In this document: piece after piece, positions 50,125 through 60,284 of the stretch
Position numbering within the stretch: the stretch's first letter is position 1
How the letters are laid out: each line of letters begins with the position of its first letter
Source of the DNA: JAXMAO01 sp046350375
GTDB taxonomy: Bacteria > Planctomycetota > Phycisphaerae > UBA1845 > UTPLA1
Assembly (NCBI GenBank): GCA_046350375.1
Contig: JAXMAO010000001.1
Span: 372,001-436,000, forward strand
Length of the DNA: 64,000 bases
Direction of reading: 5' to 3'
Made by a program: the position numbers and the translations under genes
Notes under the pieces: model-generated
Database searches by the model: none
Told to the model about the DNA's origin: nothing
The model's input: only the letters and a program-made list of their open reading frames with translations

Positions 50125-51003
50125 TCAGGCCCCGATCTTCCGCCACCAGCGCCAGTTCGAGGCCCCGGGGTCGATCTCGCCGGTCTCCAGGTTCACGATC
50201 TTGCCGTAACTGGTCATGATGCTGGGACCTTCATACGGGTGCCCGCTCGCCAGTTCATCGATCGTGCGAACCGCCTCTCCGCTCGTAACATCCAGTACCC
50301 GCGTCTGCTTCAATGAAAGGAACGAAAACCCAACGAACCGCCCGTCCGCCGAGTAAGTCAGATTGTAGTGGAGCTCGCTTCCTTCATAGTGGTGTTCCCA
50401 CAACGGCTCTGACTCGATGGACGACCTGCACGATACCAGTCCACCAAGATCCTTAACGATGATTTGATCCTCCCGCGGGGACCACCACATCTCGTACACG
50501 TCGCCCATGCCGGGCACACGGACTTTCTCCATCTCTCCCGTCTTGGAATGCAGCCGGTATACAAGGGTCCGCCAGGTCGTCGGCAGCAGCATCGTCCCAT
50601 CCAGGGCCCGGCCCGCCGCGCCAGCCACGTCTCCAATTCCCGGGAACCGCCGCTCCGTTCGATCCACCAGGTCCAGCAGCACGCGCGGCCTCCCCGGCCA
50701 GAGTGCCACATATCGAGCGCTCGGATCCAGCATCACCCGCGTCATTCCGCCCGGGCCCATGCGAAACAGATGCTTGCCGGTCTGCAACTCCCACACGTCG
50801 ACCCCGCGGGTGTAGTAATACCCCGTGACTATTATGCGCCCGTCGCAAGAGATGCTGAGCGAAGTGAAATCCACCCCCTCCGGCAACTGAACATCCCACA
50901 CCAGCTTCTCGCGGGAATAGTTCGCAAGTAGCATCCGCGCCGGATACATCGTCGTGACGACATGCCAGTCCGGGCCAATTCTGACCGGGTGAACCGATAT
51001 CAT
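50125..51003 (-). CDS. WD40-like beta-propeller protein downstream of the RHS toxin
   Basis: A 292-residue cytosolic protein with repeated four-strand blades: FTSLSISCDGRIIVTGYYYT, LDPSARYVALWPGRP, MWWSPREDQIIVKDLGGLVS and LTYSADGRFVGFSFLSLKQT. There is no signal peptide. The blades have the S-x-D-G-R-x-I/V pattern of WD40/PQQ-type propellers but are weak. It lies about 230 bases after the double-CXXC gene on the same strand, so it may belong to the toxin operon as a second immunity or accessory gene. The GC content is lower than surrounding core genes. GGAG lies six bases before the ATG. Confidence 0.55.
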   Translation of the reverse strand: MISVHPVRIGPDWHVVTTMYPARMLLANYSREKLVWDVQLPEGVDFTSLSISCDGRIIVTGYYYTRGVDVWELQTGKHLFRMGPGGMTRVMLDPSARYVALWPGRPRVLLDLVDRTERRFPGIGDVAGAAGRALDGTMLLPTTWRTLVYRLHSKTGEMEKVRVPGMGDVYEMWWSPREDQIIVKDLGGLVSCRSSIESEPLWEHHYEGSELHYNLTYSADGRFVGFSFLSLKQTRVLDVTSGEAVRTIDELASGHPYEGPSIMTSYGKIVNLETGEIDPGASNWRWWRKIGA

Positions 51004-51067
51004 GTCGAACTCCGTTTCCCGCTCAATCGGGATCCGATGGACTCACCCGACCATTGCCCGATTGTCG

Positions 51068-51232
51068 TTAGTTCTGCACCAAGCCGAAGTCCGCCACGAT
51101 CCGTTCTCGAATCGCGAGGATGTCTTGCACTTCCACGTCGGGCGGCTCCTTCCCAAGTGCATGCAGTTCCGCCCGCCAGCGCGCACGACTCGGTCGTCGG
51201 CGATAGCGGCAATTCGGGCCAGACGTTCCAGG
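51068..51232 (-). other. Open frame continuing after the double-CXXC stop codon
   Basis: Directly after the TAA of the double-CXXC gene the same frame stays open for about 55 codons and reads RARWRAELHALGKEPPDVEV, then QDILAIRERIVADFGLVQN. This has good coding character (acidic and hydrophobic helix pattern, ordinary codon use) but no start codon. It may be a remnant of an older gene tail, a separate small gene with an unusual start, or read-through product. Confidence 0.35.
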
Positions 51233-51934
51233 TTACACAACGTCGCCATACTCCAGCAGCAGCTCTCCCGTGAATCCCTGCTCCAGCCAGAAGTCTCGCA
51301 GCGGCTCGGTGAACAGAATGAAGCCGGGAAACTCTTCCACGAAGAAGACCGAATGGCCACCCAGGTCTTCTCGCCGGACAAAGACGCCTTTGCCGGGCTG
51401 GCGCGGCGTTCGGCGCGTGATCGGCGGCGTTACAAACGGATCCACATCGTGATCGTACTCCTCTCTCCCAAGAATTCGCGCGCTGCATCGCCCGCAGACC
51501 GGGCACGGTTCGCCCAGCTCCACGGTGGACCGTTCGCGGTAGAGCGGAACCCCCGCGGTCACCTCGAACCAGTAGTACTGCGCATCCGGCGGCGGAAACG
51601 GCGCCCGTCGCACGCGCCGCGACGTCTTGGGCGGCGGGCGCTTGCGCTTGGCAGCTTCCTGAAACGTGACCGGCCAGGCCTCGAACCCAGTAAAGCGCGG
51701 CAGCAGCGCGTCGCGGACGCGCTCGGAAATCGCCGTCCAGCCGAATCCCAGCACGTCGGTGAGATGTTTCGATCGCCCGTGGAACTCGGCGACGATCGGC
51801 GGGCCCGTCCGGCGATTTGATCGCTTGCAACTGGGACAGCCGCGCGGAAGCTCGGGGGGATAGTAATCCGTGCCGACGACGCATAGCGTCGCAGGGTTCT
51901 GGGAAAAATCTGTAAACGGCGCATATATCTTCAT
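51233..51934 (-). CDS. Double-CXXC protein resembling Sit-type immunity proteins
   Basis: A 233-residue cytosolic protein. It has one CxxC in RGCPSCKRSN (Cys33, Cys36) and another in GEPCPVCGRCS (Cys144, Cys147). The C-terminus VFFVEEFPGFILFTEPLRDF with WLEQGFTGELLLEY has the form of the family's closing segment, in which a conserved 'IGTERF'-like strand precedes the last helix. This resembles the myxobacterial double-CXXCG family that serves as immunity partners of Sit polymorphic toxins. Its ATG overlaps the stop of the RHS gene by four bases (ATGA), so the two are made together, as toxin/immunity pairs are. The homology claim is by pattern only. Confidence 0.6.
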   Translation of the reverse strand: MKIYAPFTDFSQNPATLCVVGTDYYPPELPRGCPSCKRSNRRTGPPIVAEFHGRSKHLTDVLGFGWTAISERVRDALLPRFTGFEAWPVTFQEAAKRKRPPPKTSRRVRRAPFPPPDAQYYWFEVTAGVPLYRERSTVELGEPCPVCGRCSARILGREEYDHDVDPFVTPPITRRTPRQPGKGVFVRREDLGGHSVFFVEEFPGFILFTEPLRDFWLEQGFTGELLLEYGDVV

Positions 51935-54900
51935 GGAAGACCCTTGCGGAAGGGCTCTAGCCGATAGAGCTCAACCATTCTGTCGCGAACCTTGAGGACG
52001 CCCTCCTCCGTTGCGAGCTTGCGCCAATGTGGGCCGAACTCGGCCTTGAGTTCTGTGACCCACTGCACATTGTATCGCTCGCACCCCCAGCCATTATGGA
52101 TTGCCTTGTGCAGTTTCTTGGGGACGTCCCAGATGTTCGGCGATCCCCGGGCGCCGCGCACCAGACTGCCGGCGCGCGTAATGTCTTCCGGCAACTGCCT
52201 CAAAATCTCCTTCGGAATAACATGATGCCCGACACACTCATTGTGCACCAGCAGGCGGAGGCCCGGGCGCGGAGACACAAAGTAACTGTGCCCGCCCGCA
52301 ACTTCAAGATTGAAGACCGCGCGGGGGCCGGCACGTCGCGCCTTGCCCGCCAGTCGCGCGACACCGCCGCCCTCTCCCAGAAGCTCGCCAATCTCCAGCT
52401 CGCCCGCGGGCACGTAGCGCTTCAGCCGCGGAACGAAGAACGGATGTTCCGGTGTCGTCGTGATCGAGCACGTCGCGCCGTCCGTCTCCAGCGACAGCTC
52501 CAGCACAGCGGGCGCCGTCCGCTCGATGACGGCAGCCACATAACCGATCTCGGGCCCATTCGCCGCCTCCGGGTCGGCGTCGCACCAGACGGCCTCGCCC
52601 GGACATATGGCCTCTATGGGTCGCGGCATTCCGTCCGCCGTGAGCACCAACGTGCCGGCGACGAAGCACAGATCCTGTATGATCATGTGTGTGAGCGAGA
52701 CAGTCCGACTCGCCGCCCGCGTACGCGACGAGGTCGCCAGGAACTTCGTGATGATGCGACCCAGCATCCACTCCGCTGCGTAGCCGGCCCCGAACCCCGC
52801 CACACCCCACGCACCCGCAATGAGCGCGTCTTGCACCGAGATCTTTCCGGCCGCGAGCTGAATCAGTGTGAGTGCAGCTCCGCCGCCCGGCATGACCGAC
52901 AGTGCCATCTGCCCCACCATCGCGCCGACGTTAATGCTGGTCTGAATGCTGCTGGATATGAGATCCGCCATTGCGGCCCGATCGCCAAAGTAGCTCGCGA
53001 TGGCGTCGTCGTAGTCGTCGTACAACCCCAGCGCGTCCCGCCCGTTCAGCGGGTTGCCACGCAGGTACTGGTACAGATTCACCCCGTCCGAATAGAGGCC
53101 AGTCGCATCCAGCGCCCCGGCCACGATCGCGATGGCCTGCCCCTGCGCCGCCGCGGCCGACACGATCGGCAGCGCCGTCTCGTTCGGGTCGGGCGTCAGG
53201 AACCGCCCCAGCGCCGCGCTGTAGAACCGGTTGCGGACGTAGTACAGCCCGGCCGACTCCGGCGACAACGCCGGGTCGCTCACCGAGCCATCGAACCGCT
53301 CGAAGAACAGCCCCTTGTGCCCGACGCGACTGACCGGATGCGGCGAGTAACTCTCCGCCCAGCGCACCGCGCCGTACGGCTCGTACGATATTTGCTCGAC
53401 CAAGCTGCCGGTGTCGTCGAGCAAGCCCGTGACGTCGCCGCCGGCGTCCTGAATGACGTACATCGCCCGGCCGAGCTTGTCGAACTGGCAGACCAGCTCG
53501 TCGGTCTCGCCGGTCCCCCAAACATATTCGCGATCGACCCAGGCCAGGAAACTGCCCGAACTGGTGATGATCTCCTGCGGACCGGTACCGCCTTCGCCGG
53601 GCAGCTCAGTGTTACTCGTGCCGCCGTCCCACTCATCGAGGAAGAAAATCGTGTCAAACTCACCCTCGACGGGCTCGATCAACACTTCCTGAATTCGCCT
53701 TACGCCGTCGTAGTAGAACGCCTTCGTCCGAAGAACCGTCGGCCCGTGGCGCTCGATTGGAGTGGTCTTCTCGACCAGTCGCCCGAACCCGTCATACACA
53801 TACCGCACCACCAGATCGCCGACATACGCCGGAAGCACGACCCCGGTCTCGACTCCCTGCATCTGCGCGAGCGGATCTGGCAGCGGCCCGGCCGCGTGGT
53901 TGACCTGCACCAGCCGGCTCCACGCGTCATACTGATAGACATACTGCCCATCGAAGACGAGATTGCCGCACGCATCCCACAACAACGAGGCCGTCGCGGC
54001 CTGGTTCGACTCGATCGCCGCGATTTCATTCGCGTGATCAATGGAGTGACTGACCTCAAGCGTCGACGTGGCGCCGCTTGCATCGTTCTCCACGCGTCGA
54101 AAGCTCGGCCGGCCAGCCCAGTTACCGACGGAGTCCAGTCCCCACGAGAGCACCGCGCCAGGAGTTACATCGATCTGTGACGTGCCAGTGTCAATCGCGC
54201 CGATATCGGTTTCGATCAGTCGCCCAAGCGCGTCGAACTTGTGCAGGCGGGATTCCGCGTTCTGAACGAGTGTGCCGCCCGGCGTCAGCTGCGCCACGCG
54301 CTCGGTGACTCGCTCCCCGTTCTTGTCATAGCCATACTCGAACCGCTGCAGCACCGCGCCGGCCGCATCGCGGTACTCCAGCCGGGCCATTCTGCCGAAG
54401 CGGTCCAGCGTCGCGCCCGATGGCTCCCACGTCTCCGACACTCCGTTGCCGAGTGCCAGGCCGGTGCGACGCGACACGCCGCCATAGCTGTAGGTTGCCA
54501 GCGCAAGCGCGACCCCCTGCCCCACACCGGCCCCGCCCGCAAACGGGTCCGACAGAATGGTCGTCAGCGCCGTAACGCGATTCGCGCCGTCGTCGGCGCT
54601 GCCCGGCGCGCCATACGAGTAGTTCACGTCGAGATAGCGCCCAAGCACGGGTGAATATGGATACTGAATCGAGGCCAGGCGCTCAAAGTTACGCCCAGTC
54701 ACCGCCGGGCTGTATTCCCACGCGTAAGTGACATCTGGCGACTGGCCGATTGTGGTGAAGCCGCGGTGCTGCTGCACTTCGCGCACCAGGTGAACGCGTG
54801 AGTCATAGTCCAGGTGCACGTCGGCAAGGACCGCGTTCCCCTCGGGCGGCGTTGCCGACGGCGGCTGTGAGAAGGCCGTCGCCTGAGTTAGTGCACCACT

Positions 54901-57900
54901 TGTCGGCTGATGGTCGAGCGTGACGCGCCGCACCCGGTCCGGCGGATAAGTCTCCGCCCCGGGCTGCCCGTCCGGGTAGCAAGTGGAATCGTCGACCAGA
55001 ATCTCGCGCTGCCGGCCAAGCTCGTCGTAGCGATAGCGAAGCACAACGCCGCGCGCATCGGTGCGCATCGCCACCATGCCGTCGGGGTGATAGGCAAACT
55101 GAATGATGCGCTTGTCACTCGGCTGTCCGGTGGCCGGGTCGGGAAAGTGGATCGCGCGCACCAGGCCGGGCGCGGCGCTCTCGGTGGCGAACGATCCGCT
55201 GACCACGTCCGCGCCGTACACCAGCCGCGTTGCCTGAACGGCCGATCCCGAGCCGTCGGCCGCAACGATCTCCTCCAGGCGTCCGGCGGTGTCGTAGCCG
55301 TAGCGCGTTTCGCGCCGCTCACTCGCGTCGGTCGCGTGCGGATTCTCGACCGTCCGCCGCAGTCGCCCCAGGTCGTCATAAATGCTCTGCGTGCGCCGAT
55401 AGCCGTCCGGCAGATAGACCATTGTCTGCCGGCCGGCCGCGTCAAACTCGTAGCAGGTCAGTTCCGCCTGCGGCGCAATCGATGCCAGCTCGCCAAAGTT
55501 ACAGCCGCACAGCCGCCCGTCGGGGCCGCGCGTCATCGGCGGGTGATTCGGGTCATAGCCCGGCGCGCCGGGCTGTGCCGCGAGCGGCGGCGCCGGACCT
55601 GTCGAGAACGTATTGTCGGCGCTGTTGGTGCCGTAGTTCGCCAGCGCGACCAGTCGCCCGGCGTCGTCGTACCAGCGATCGAGGTAGGACGCTACGGAGT
55701 TGTCGTCGTCGATCGCCGAGCCGCCTGCGCCCGCGCGGCGCTCGCGCGTCGTGGTTCGCAACTCGTGATCGCTGCCGTCGTATGCAGAGTCGACGCGCGA
55801 CAGCTCGAGTCCGCCCGCCAGGGTCAGGCTTCGAACCCGCCGGCCCCGACCGTCATACACGCTCCGCCGAACAGGCGCGTTCGGCGCGCGCACCTCCACC
55901 GCCAGGCCGCGATGATCGAAGAACTGCTGCGTAACCGTGTAGCGCGGCGCCGTCCCCGAGCCCACGTCATAGTCGCGCGTCTCGACCGCGTTGCCGCGCG
56001 CGTCGCGAAGGGTCTCCTGCAAAGCTGTCGGACACGGCGTCGCCGCCAGAATCTGCGCCGCGCTTGGGGGAATGCTCCCCGGCGCGCGCAGCGCCGGATC
56101 GATCTCCGCCGGCGGCGGTTGCGCGTCATATTCCGCCGACAGGACTACCCGGTCGAGATTGTCATACCAACTTACAGAATGCGTCAGCGCGACGCCCGCG
56201 CTGTCGCGCTGAATCGTGCAGACGACCCGCATCCGCCAGTCCATGCGATAGTCGGTGGTCCAGCCGACCTCGTCCTCGTTGTTCGGCGGCGGATTCGGCT
56301 CACCGGGTAGCGCGGTCTCCGAATACTGGTTCTGCGGCCGACCGCGATAGTGGCGCACGCGTACCAACTCGTTCGCGTCGTGCACGCCGATCCCATACGA
56401 TCGCTTTTCGAGCAGAACCAGATCATCCGGGAATGGTTCGTTGGCGGAAACACAGCCCGACGGCTCGCCTTTGTCGTCGCAGCGCACCGCCGTGTGCCAG
56501 AATTCATGCTGGTCCTTCGAGCCGACGTAGGTCTTCTCGAGCCGGCCGAGGCTGTCATAGGTGTACCGCCTGATCGTTCCATCGACCCCCAGCTCGCGCT
56601 CGAGTAACCCGAACCCGTTGTACGAGGTCGCCGCGCTCAACGCGCTGCCGTCCGCACCCGTCTGCGACGCGCCCACCATCCGCCCGGCGCTGTCATACTG
56701 CGGGACGGAAATGCTGAGTAAGTGCTGGTTCGCGGAATTCGCCTCGGCGCCATAACCGTCAGGCAGGTCGTCCGTCGCCGTCAGATAGAACTCGCGCGTC
56801 TCGAGCAGCTTCGACCCGTGAGACCTCTCCACCTTCACCGGCGTCGCCACTCGAAACTGGGCCGAAGGATTGGCCGCCGTCCCGGGCATGACGACGTCGT
56901 TGAACGTCCACTTCAGCAAGTCGCCGCCGACCTGCGAATATTCAACGCGCATCTCCCGGCCGCTGGGCAACACCGTCCGCGTGTGCCCGAACACCGCCGG
57001 AAACTCAAACGTCGTGAGGTAATTCAGCCCCGCCGATCCGGCCTGCCGCGCGAAACCCGGTGGCGCGTTCGGCCACTCGGGGTGCACGCCCGGCGCGTTC
57101 GGGTCGTAATCATCCACTCGATAGAGCGGCCGGCCGATCGGATCGAGGTCGATGTAATTCAGAAACAGTTCGTCGCCGGCCTGAAGTGCGGCCGGGTTCT
57201 GCATCGTCCCGCTCGCCTGCCACTGCATCTGCCCGCCGGCACCAAACCGCGTCTTCTCGACCGCGTAGTAAGATGGCCCGCCCGCCGTTCGAGGCGCCGC
57301 CGGCCGCACCACGCAACGCTCCAGAACCTCCCGCTCGCTTCCGAACATGTAGCTGGTCGTCGTAACTTCCGCGCCGCTGGTGCTGCTCGGGTCCAACACC
57401 GGAACGGAAAACTCCGCCGCCCGTGTCACCAGCTCCGGCCGATATGCGTCGCGCTCAAACGCCCGCAGCCAGTAGACCGTCCCGTTGCGACCCTGCTTGA
57501 TCCCCTCGGCCAGTAACTCGCCTGGGCCCGTCATCGGGCCGGCGCACGCACACGCATCCGCCGTCGCGTCCCAGTCGCACGCCGGGTTCTGATACGCAAA
57601 CACGCGGACCAGCCCCTGCGTCGCCCCCTGGCCCGCTGCTTCGGCCGCCGCCCACCCCGGCGTCCGCTGCTCAATCAGCCGCCCGCGACAGTCAAACCGC
57701 CGCACCTCCTCGAACACGCGCTCGGCCGTGGTCGAGCTGCCGGCGTCGGGACGCCACGTCCGGTCGCGCAGCACGAACCCGGCCGAGTTGCATTCCACCA
57801 CCCGCCGACTGCGATATTCATTCGGCCCCGGAAACAGCAGCTCGTCCATGTCGACGTCACCATTCGGAAACTTCACCTCGTCGCAGATCGTGACATAGAG

Positions 57901-59994
57901 CGGCTCGTCCAGTCTCGTCTCCGCCAGCGCTCCGCCGCCGGTCGGAAGCGCCACGCGATAGGGATAGTGAACCAGCGTTTCCGTCGGCACACAGGTGTTG
58001 TCGCCCGGCGGATTCGACGGGTCGATCATTCCCGACAGGCTGCTCGGATAGCGAATGAAGCGGTAATAGACGAAGCCGCCATACTGCGGTGAGTTCCGCC
58101 GCCGGTCGGCCATCCACTGCCGGCCAGAGTGATTGAACAGCGTCCGATCCACCGGCAGACCGGCGAACTGCTTCAGCTCGGCATCCAGCGGATGCAGCGG
58201 CCCGAACGCCCACTCGCCGTCGGCCGTCGTCCACCCGTTCATCTGAACGTCCGCCAGCTCTTCGATGCGCTTCGTGTGGCCCGAGTCCGCGTTCGGAACG
58301 ATGACCTGGAACGGCGAGATTCGCAGAATCGTGTACAGGCTCGCCGGCTGCTCATGATCGAGCACGCCGTTGTCGTGCATCAGCTTGACGACTTCAGGAA
58401 TCCGCGCGTCCTCATAGATGGCGCTCAACTGAAACGCCGAATTGGCATGCACGCCGCCGGTCGCCTGGAAGAAGGAATAGCGATACAGCGTCGTTCGCGA
58501 GCCTTGCGTGCCGTCGTCGGCGCGGCGCGTTACCGTCGTCTTCAGCAGGTTCGGCCCCGGAGATGTCATCGAGCTGAACAGCTCTGGTTCCGGCAAACAG
58601 GCCGCGCCCGTTCCCCACGGCGGGCGAATCTGCGGCGAATAGAGATAGCGCGCCTCGATCTGCCAGTTCGGCGGAATCGCCGTATGGGTGATCGCGTCCT
58701 GCGCCTCGAGCCCCGCCTGCCCGCAGAATTCATCCGCGCCCAGCGTCAGGCACGCGCCGTTCGCCGCGTCCACGTCGCCTTGGTAAACGTGAATCGTGTG
58801 CACGGCATGATCGTGGTGCACGACGTTGCCGCGCTCGTTCGGGTCTCCAAACGCGCGATGCGTGTACAACAGGCTCCACGCCACCGACCCGCCCGCCGCA
58901 ATCAGCCGCACTCGCCGAATCTGCCCCTTCTCGTTGCAGTTCTCACAACACTCCTGACACTGGGACGTCCCCGGGTCGTCACACGCCGACACGCCGACCG
59001 GGCAGTACTCATACTCCACCCGGTTGCCATTCCGATCCTCGATCCGCGTCACCAGCCCATACTGCGGCCAGCCGTGCGGCAGCTCGTGATAGTCGACCAT
59101 CGGCTCGACGGCGGTCAGGTCCTCGTGCTGTGCCTCGATCGTGTACCGCACCGCGCCGCGCTGCATCACCACGGTGTAGTGCTGCGGCGGCGCCAGACCA
59201 TCGTCCACCAGCGTGGCGTCAAACCACGGCGGCGCGATGTACTTGTTCTGGTTTTCGTCAAAGACAAACGGGATCGAATGGTGCGCGTCGGGAATGAAGT
59301 AACAGTACTTCTGCCCCGCCGCGACCATGTTCGGGTAACGCACGTCGATGAGTAAGATCGGATTCTCGCTCATCGACCAGAACAGCCCGTTCCAGTCCCA
59401 GCGCGTTCCTTCAGCCGGCCGGTCGGGCGAGAATGTCGCCGATCGCACCGCGTCGGCCGGGTTCTCGCTGTAGGTTCGAACGTGGCGAAACAGCGCTCCG
59501 CCAAACGGCAGTTCAAAGTCGACCGCCTGAATCAGCGGATATCCGGTCGCCCAGTCGATCAGGTCGTTGTGCATCGCCCGCGACTGAAACGGCGTCGGCC
59601 CCGGCGACAACAGCGCGCCCGCCGGCACCAGCGGCGACGAACTGCCCCACACACTGCTGCTCCGCGGCGGCAGATCGGGTGGCCCGAAGCCCATCCCCAG
59701 GTGCAGATTCAGCGGAAACCCGGTCTGCGGGTCCCACTCCGCCCGCGCAAAGTAACAGCGCGACGTGAACGGCTGTGTCGTGCAGTCGCCACCCGGCTGC
59801 ACACACAGCCGGCCGCACTCGCCATAGTCCGGGGACTCGTCCGCAGCGCTGCGCCCTGCGGCCGCGCTCACCAGCGCCGCCCCCAGCACGACCAGCCATC
59901 GCCATCTCGCCCGTCGTCGACAGACACACGGCGCGCCGTACGGCGCTGATTCGGTCGACAAGCCGCACAATGCCGGCCGGCGAAGGTCATCCAT
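51931..59994 (-). CDS. Giant exported RHS/YD-repeat polymorphic toxin with HINT and nuclease-like tip
   Basis: 2687 residues. An N-terminal hydrophobic segment (WRWLVVLGAALVSAAAG, near residue 40) gives a signal peptide with a long n-region, so export is probably by Sec. A large region with hundreds of residues of YD/RHS repeats follows (RRYTYDSLGRLEKTYVG, GRLVALANYGTNS, LRYRYDELGRQREIL). The RHS core is at about 2250-2325 (YYVRNRFYSAALGRFLTPDP, NLYQYLRGNPLNGRDALGLY). A hydrophobic stretch and a HINT/intein-like domain (about 2443-2585, CFVAGTLVLTADGMPRPIEA to LLVHN) come next. The last 100 residues (GHHVIPKEILRQL, LHKAIHNGWGCERYNVQW) carry spaced histidines like a His-Me-finger nuclease. It has a coupled immunity candidate downstream. 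Confidence 0.9.
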   Translation of the reverse strand: MDDLRRPALCGLSTESAPYGAPCVCRRRARWRWLVVLGAALVSAAAGRSAADESPDYGECGRLCVQPGGDCTTQPFTSRCYFARAEWDPQTGFPLNLHLGMGFGPPDLPPRSSSVWGSSSPLVPAGALLSPGPTPFQSRAMHNDLIDWATGYPLIQAVDFELPFGGALFRHVRTYSENPADAVRSATFSPDRPAEGTRWDWNGLFWSMSENPILLIDVRYPNMVAAGQKYCYFIPDAHHSIPFVFDENQNKYIAPPWFDATLVDDGLAPPQHYTVVMQRGAVRYTIEAQHEDLTAVEPMVDYHELPHGWPQYGLVTRIEDRNGNRVEYEYCPVGVSACDDPGTSQCQECCENCNEKGQIRRVRLIAAGGSVAWSLLYTHRAFGDPNERGNVVHHDHAVHTIHVYQGDVDAANGACLTLGADEFCGQAGLEAQDAITHTAIPPNWQIEARYLYSPQIRPPWGTGAACLPEPELFSSMTSPGPNLLKTTVTRRADDGTQGSRTTLYRYSFFQATGGVHANSAFQLSAIYEDARIPEVVKLMHDNGVLDHEQPASLYTILRISPFQVIVPNADSGHTKRIEELADVQMNGWTTADGEWAFGPLHPLDAELKQFAGLPVDRTLFNHSGRQWMADRRRNSPQYGGFVYYRFIRYPSSLSGMIDPSNPPGDNTCVPTETLVHYPYRVALPTGGGALAETRLDEPLYVTICDEVKFPNGDVDMDELLFPGPNEYRSRRVVECNSAGFVLRDRTWRPDAGSSTTAERVFEEVRRFDCRGRLIEQRTPGWAAAEAAGQGATQGLVRVFAYQNPACDWDATADACACAGPMTGPGELLAEGIKQGRNGTVYWLRAFERDAYRPELVTRAAEFSVPVLDPSSTSGAEVTTTSYMFGSEREVLERCVVRPAAPRTAGGPSYYAVEKTRFGAGGQMQWQASGTMQNPAALQAGDELFLNYIDLDPIGRPLYRVDDYDPNAPGVHPEWPNAPPGFARQAGSAGLNYLTTFEFPAVFGHTRTVLPSGREMRVEYSQVGGDLLKWTFNDVVMPGTAANPSAQFRVATPVKVERSHGSKLLETREFYLTATDDLPDGYGAEANSANQHLLSISVPQYDSAGRMVGASQTGADGSALSAATSYNGFGLLERELGVDGTIRRYTYDSLGRLEKTYVGSKDQHEFWHTAVRCDDKGEPSGCVSANEPFPDDLVLLEKRSYGIGVHDANELVRVRHYRGRPQNQYSETALPGEPNPPPNNEDEVGWTTDYRMDWRMRVVCTIQRDSAGVALTHSVSWYDNLDRVVLSAEYDAQPPPAEIDPALRAPGSIPPSAAQILAATPCPTALQETLRDARGNAVETRDYDVGSGTAPRYTVTQQFFDHRGLAVEVRAPNAPVRRSVYDGRGRRVRSLTLAGGLELSRVDSAYDGSDHELRTTTRERRAGAGGSAIDDDNSVASYLDRWYDDAGRLVALANYGTNSADNTFSTGPAPPLAAQPGAPGYDPNHPPMTRGPDGRLCGCNFGELASIAPQAELTCYEFDAAGRQTMVYLPDGYRRTQSIYDDLGRLRRTVENPHATDASERRETRYGYDTAGRLEEIVAADGSGSAVQATRLVYGADVVSGSFATESAAPGLVRAIHFPDPATGQPSDKRIIQFAYHPDGMVAMRTDARGVVLRYRYDELGRQREILVDDSTCYPDGQPGAETYPPDRVRRVTLDHQPTSGALTQATAFSQPPSATPPEGNAVLADVHLDYDSRVHLVREVQQHRGFTTIGQSPDVTYAWEYSPAVTGRNFERLASIQYPYSPVLGRYLDVNYSYGAPGSADDGANRVTALTTILSDPFAGGAGVGQGVALALATYSYGGVSRRTGLALGNGVSETWEPSGATLDRFGRMARLEYRDAAGAVLQRFEYGYDKNGERVTERVAQLTPGGTLVQNAESRLHKFDALGRLIETDIGAIDTGTSQIDVTPGAVLSWGLDSVGNWAGRPSFRRVENDASGATSTLEVSHSIDHANEIAAIESNQAATASLLWDACGNLVFDGQYVYQYDAWSRLVQVNHAAGPLPDPLAQMQGVETGVVLPAYVGDLVVRYVYDGFGRLVEKTTPIERHGPTVLRTKAFYYDGVRRIQEVLIEPVEGEFDTIFFLDEWDGGTSNTELPGEGGTGPQEIITSSGSFLAWVDREYVWGTGETDELVCQFDKLGRAMYVIQDAGGDVTGLLDDTGSLVEQISYEPYGAVRWAESYSPHPVSRVGHKGLFFERFDGSVSDPALSPESAGLYYVRNRFYSAALGRFLTPDPNETALPIVSAAAAQGQAIAIVAGALDATGLYSDGVNLYQYLRGNPLNGRDALGLYDDYDDAIASYFGDRAAMADLISSSIQTSINVGAMVGQMALSVMPGGGAALTLIQLAAGKISVQDALIAGAWGVAGFGAGYAAEWMLGRIITKFLATSSRTRAASRTVSLTHMIIQDLCFVAGTLVLTADGMPRPIEAICPGEAVWCDADPEAANGPEIGYVAAVIERTAPAVLELSLETDGATCSITTTPEHPFFVPRLKRYVPAGELEIGELLGEGGGVARLAGKARRAGPRAVFNLEVAGGHSYFVSPRPGLRLLVHNECVGHHVIPKEILRQLPEDITRAGSLVRGARGSPNIWDVPKKLHKAIHNGWGCERYNVQWVTELKAEFGPHWRKLATEEGVLKVRDRMVELYRLEPFRKGLP

Positions 59995-60284
59995 GACTCA
60001 CCTCAAAGGTAGATGGGTTTTCCCTGCGGGCGTAGGCGCCCGAACGCCCTTCGATAGGGCGCGCGCCAGTCTGGCACACGACTCCGCCGCGCGCCAACGA
60101 AAAAGCGTCCGGAACTGTTGAAATGTTATCTGGATTGTCTTAGAGATGCCGGCATTTTGACTTAGTAATATCAGACAAAGTCTGTGTGCAATTCTGGATG
60201 CAGCCTAATGTCCAGGTGACAAACCAGGTATGCAATGTTCTTGGAAATCGGTGCCGCATGTCGGCCCGTGGCTCGCCCCGCCGA
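59995..60284. other. Region upstream of the RHS toxin gene
   Basis: About 290 bases between the toxin start and the convergently placed 3' end of the MFS gene on the same strand. The middle is clearly AT-richer (about 60110-60190, GTTATCTGGATTGTC and TAATATCAGAC) and probably carries the toxin promoter; no confident -35/-10 pair was found. A small palindrome CAGAC-AAA-GTCTG lies at 60172-60184 region. No gene is supported. Confidence 0.4.

Noticed and set aside
52027..54180. 717-codon plus-strand open frame inside the RHS gene
   Set aside because: Antisense to a gene with continuous RHS repeats and HINT motifs; the protein is Arg-rich without any domain pattern.
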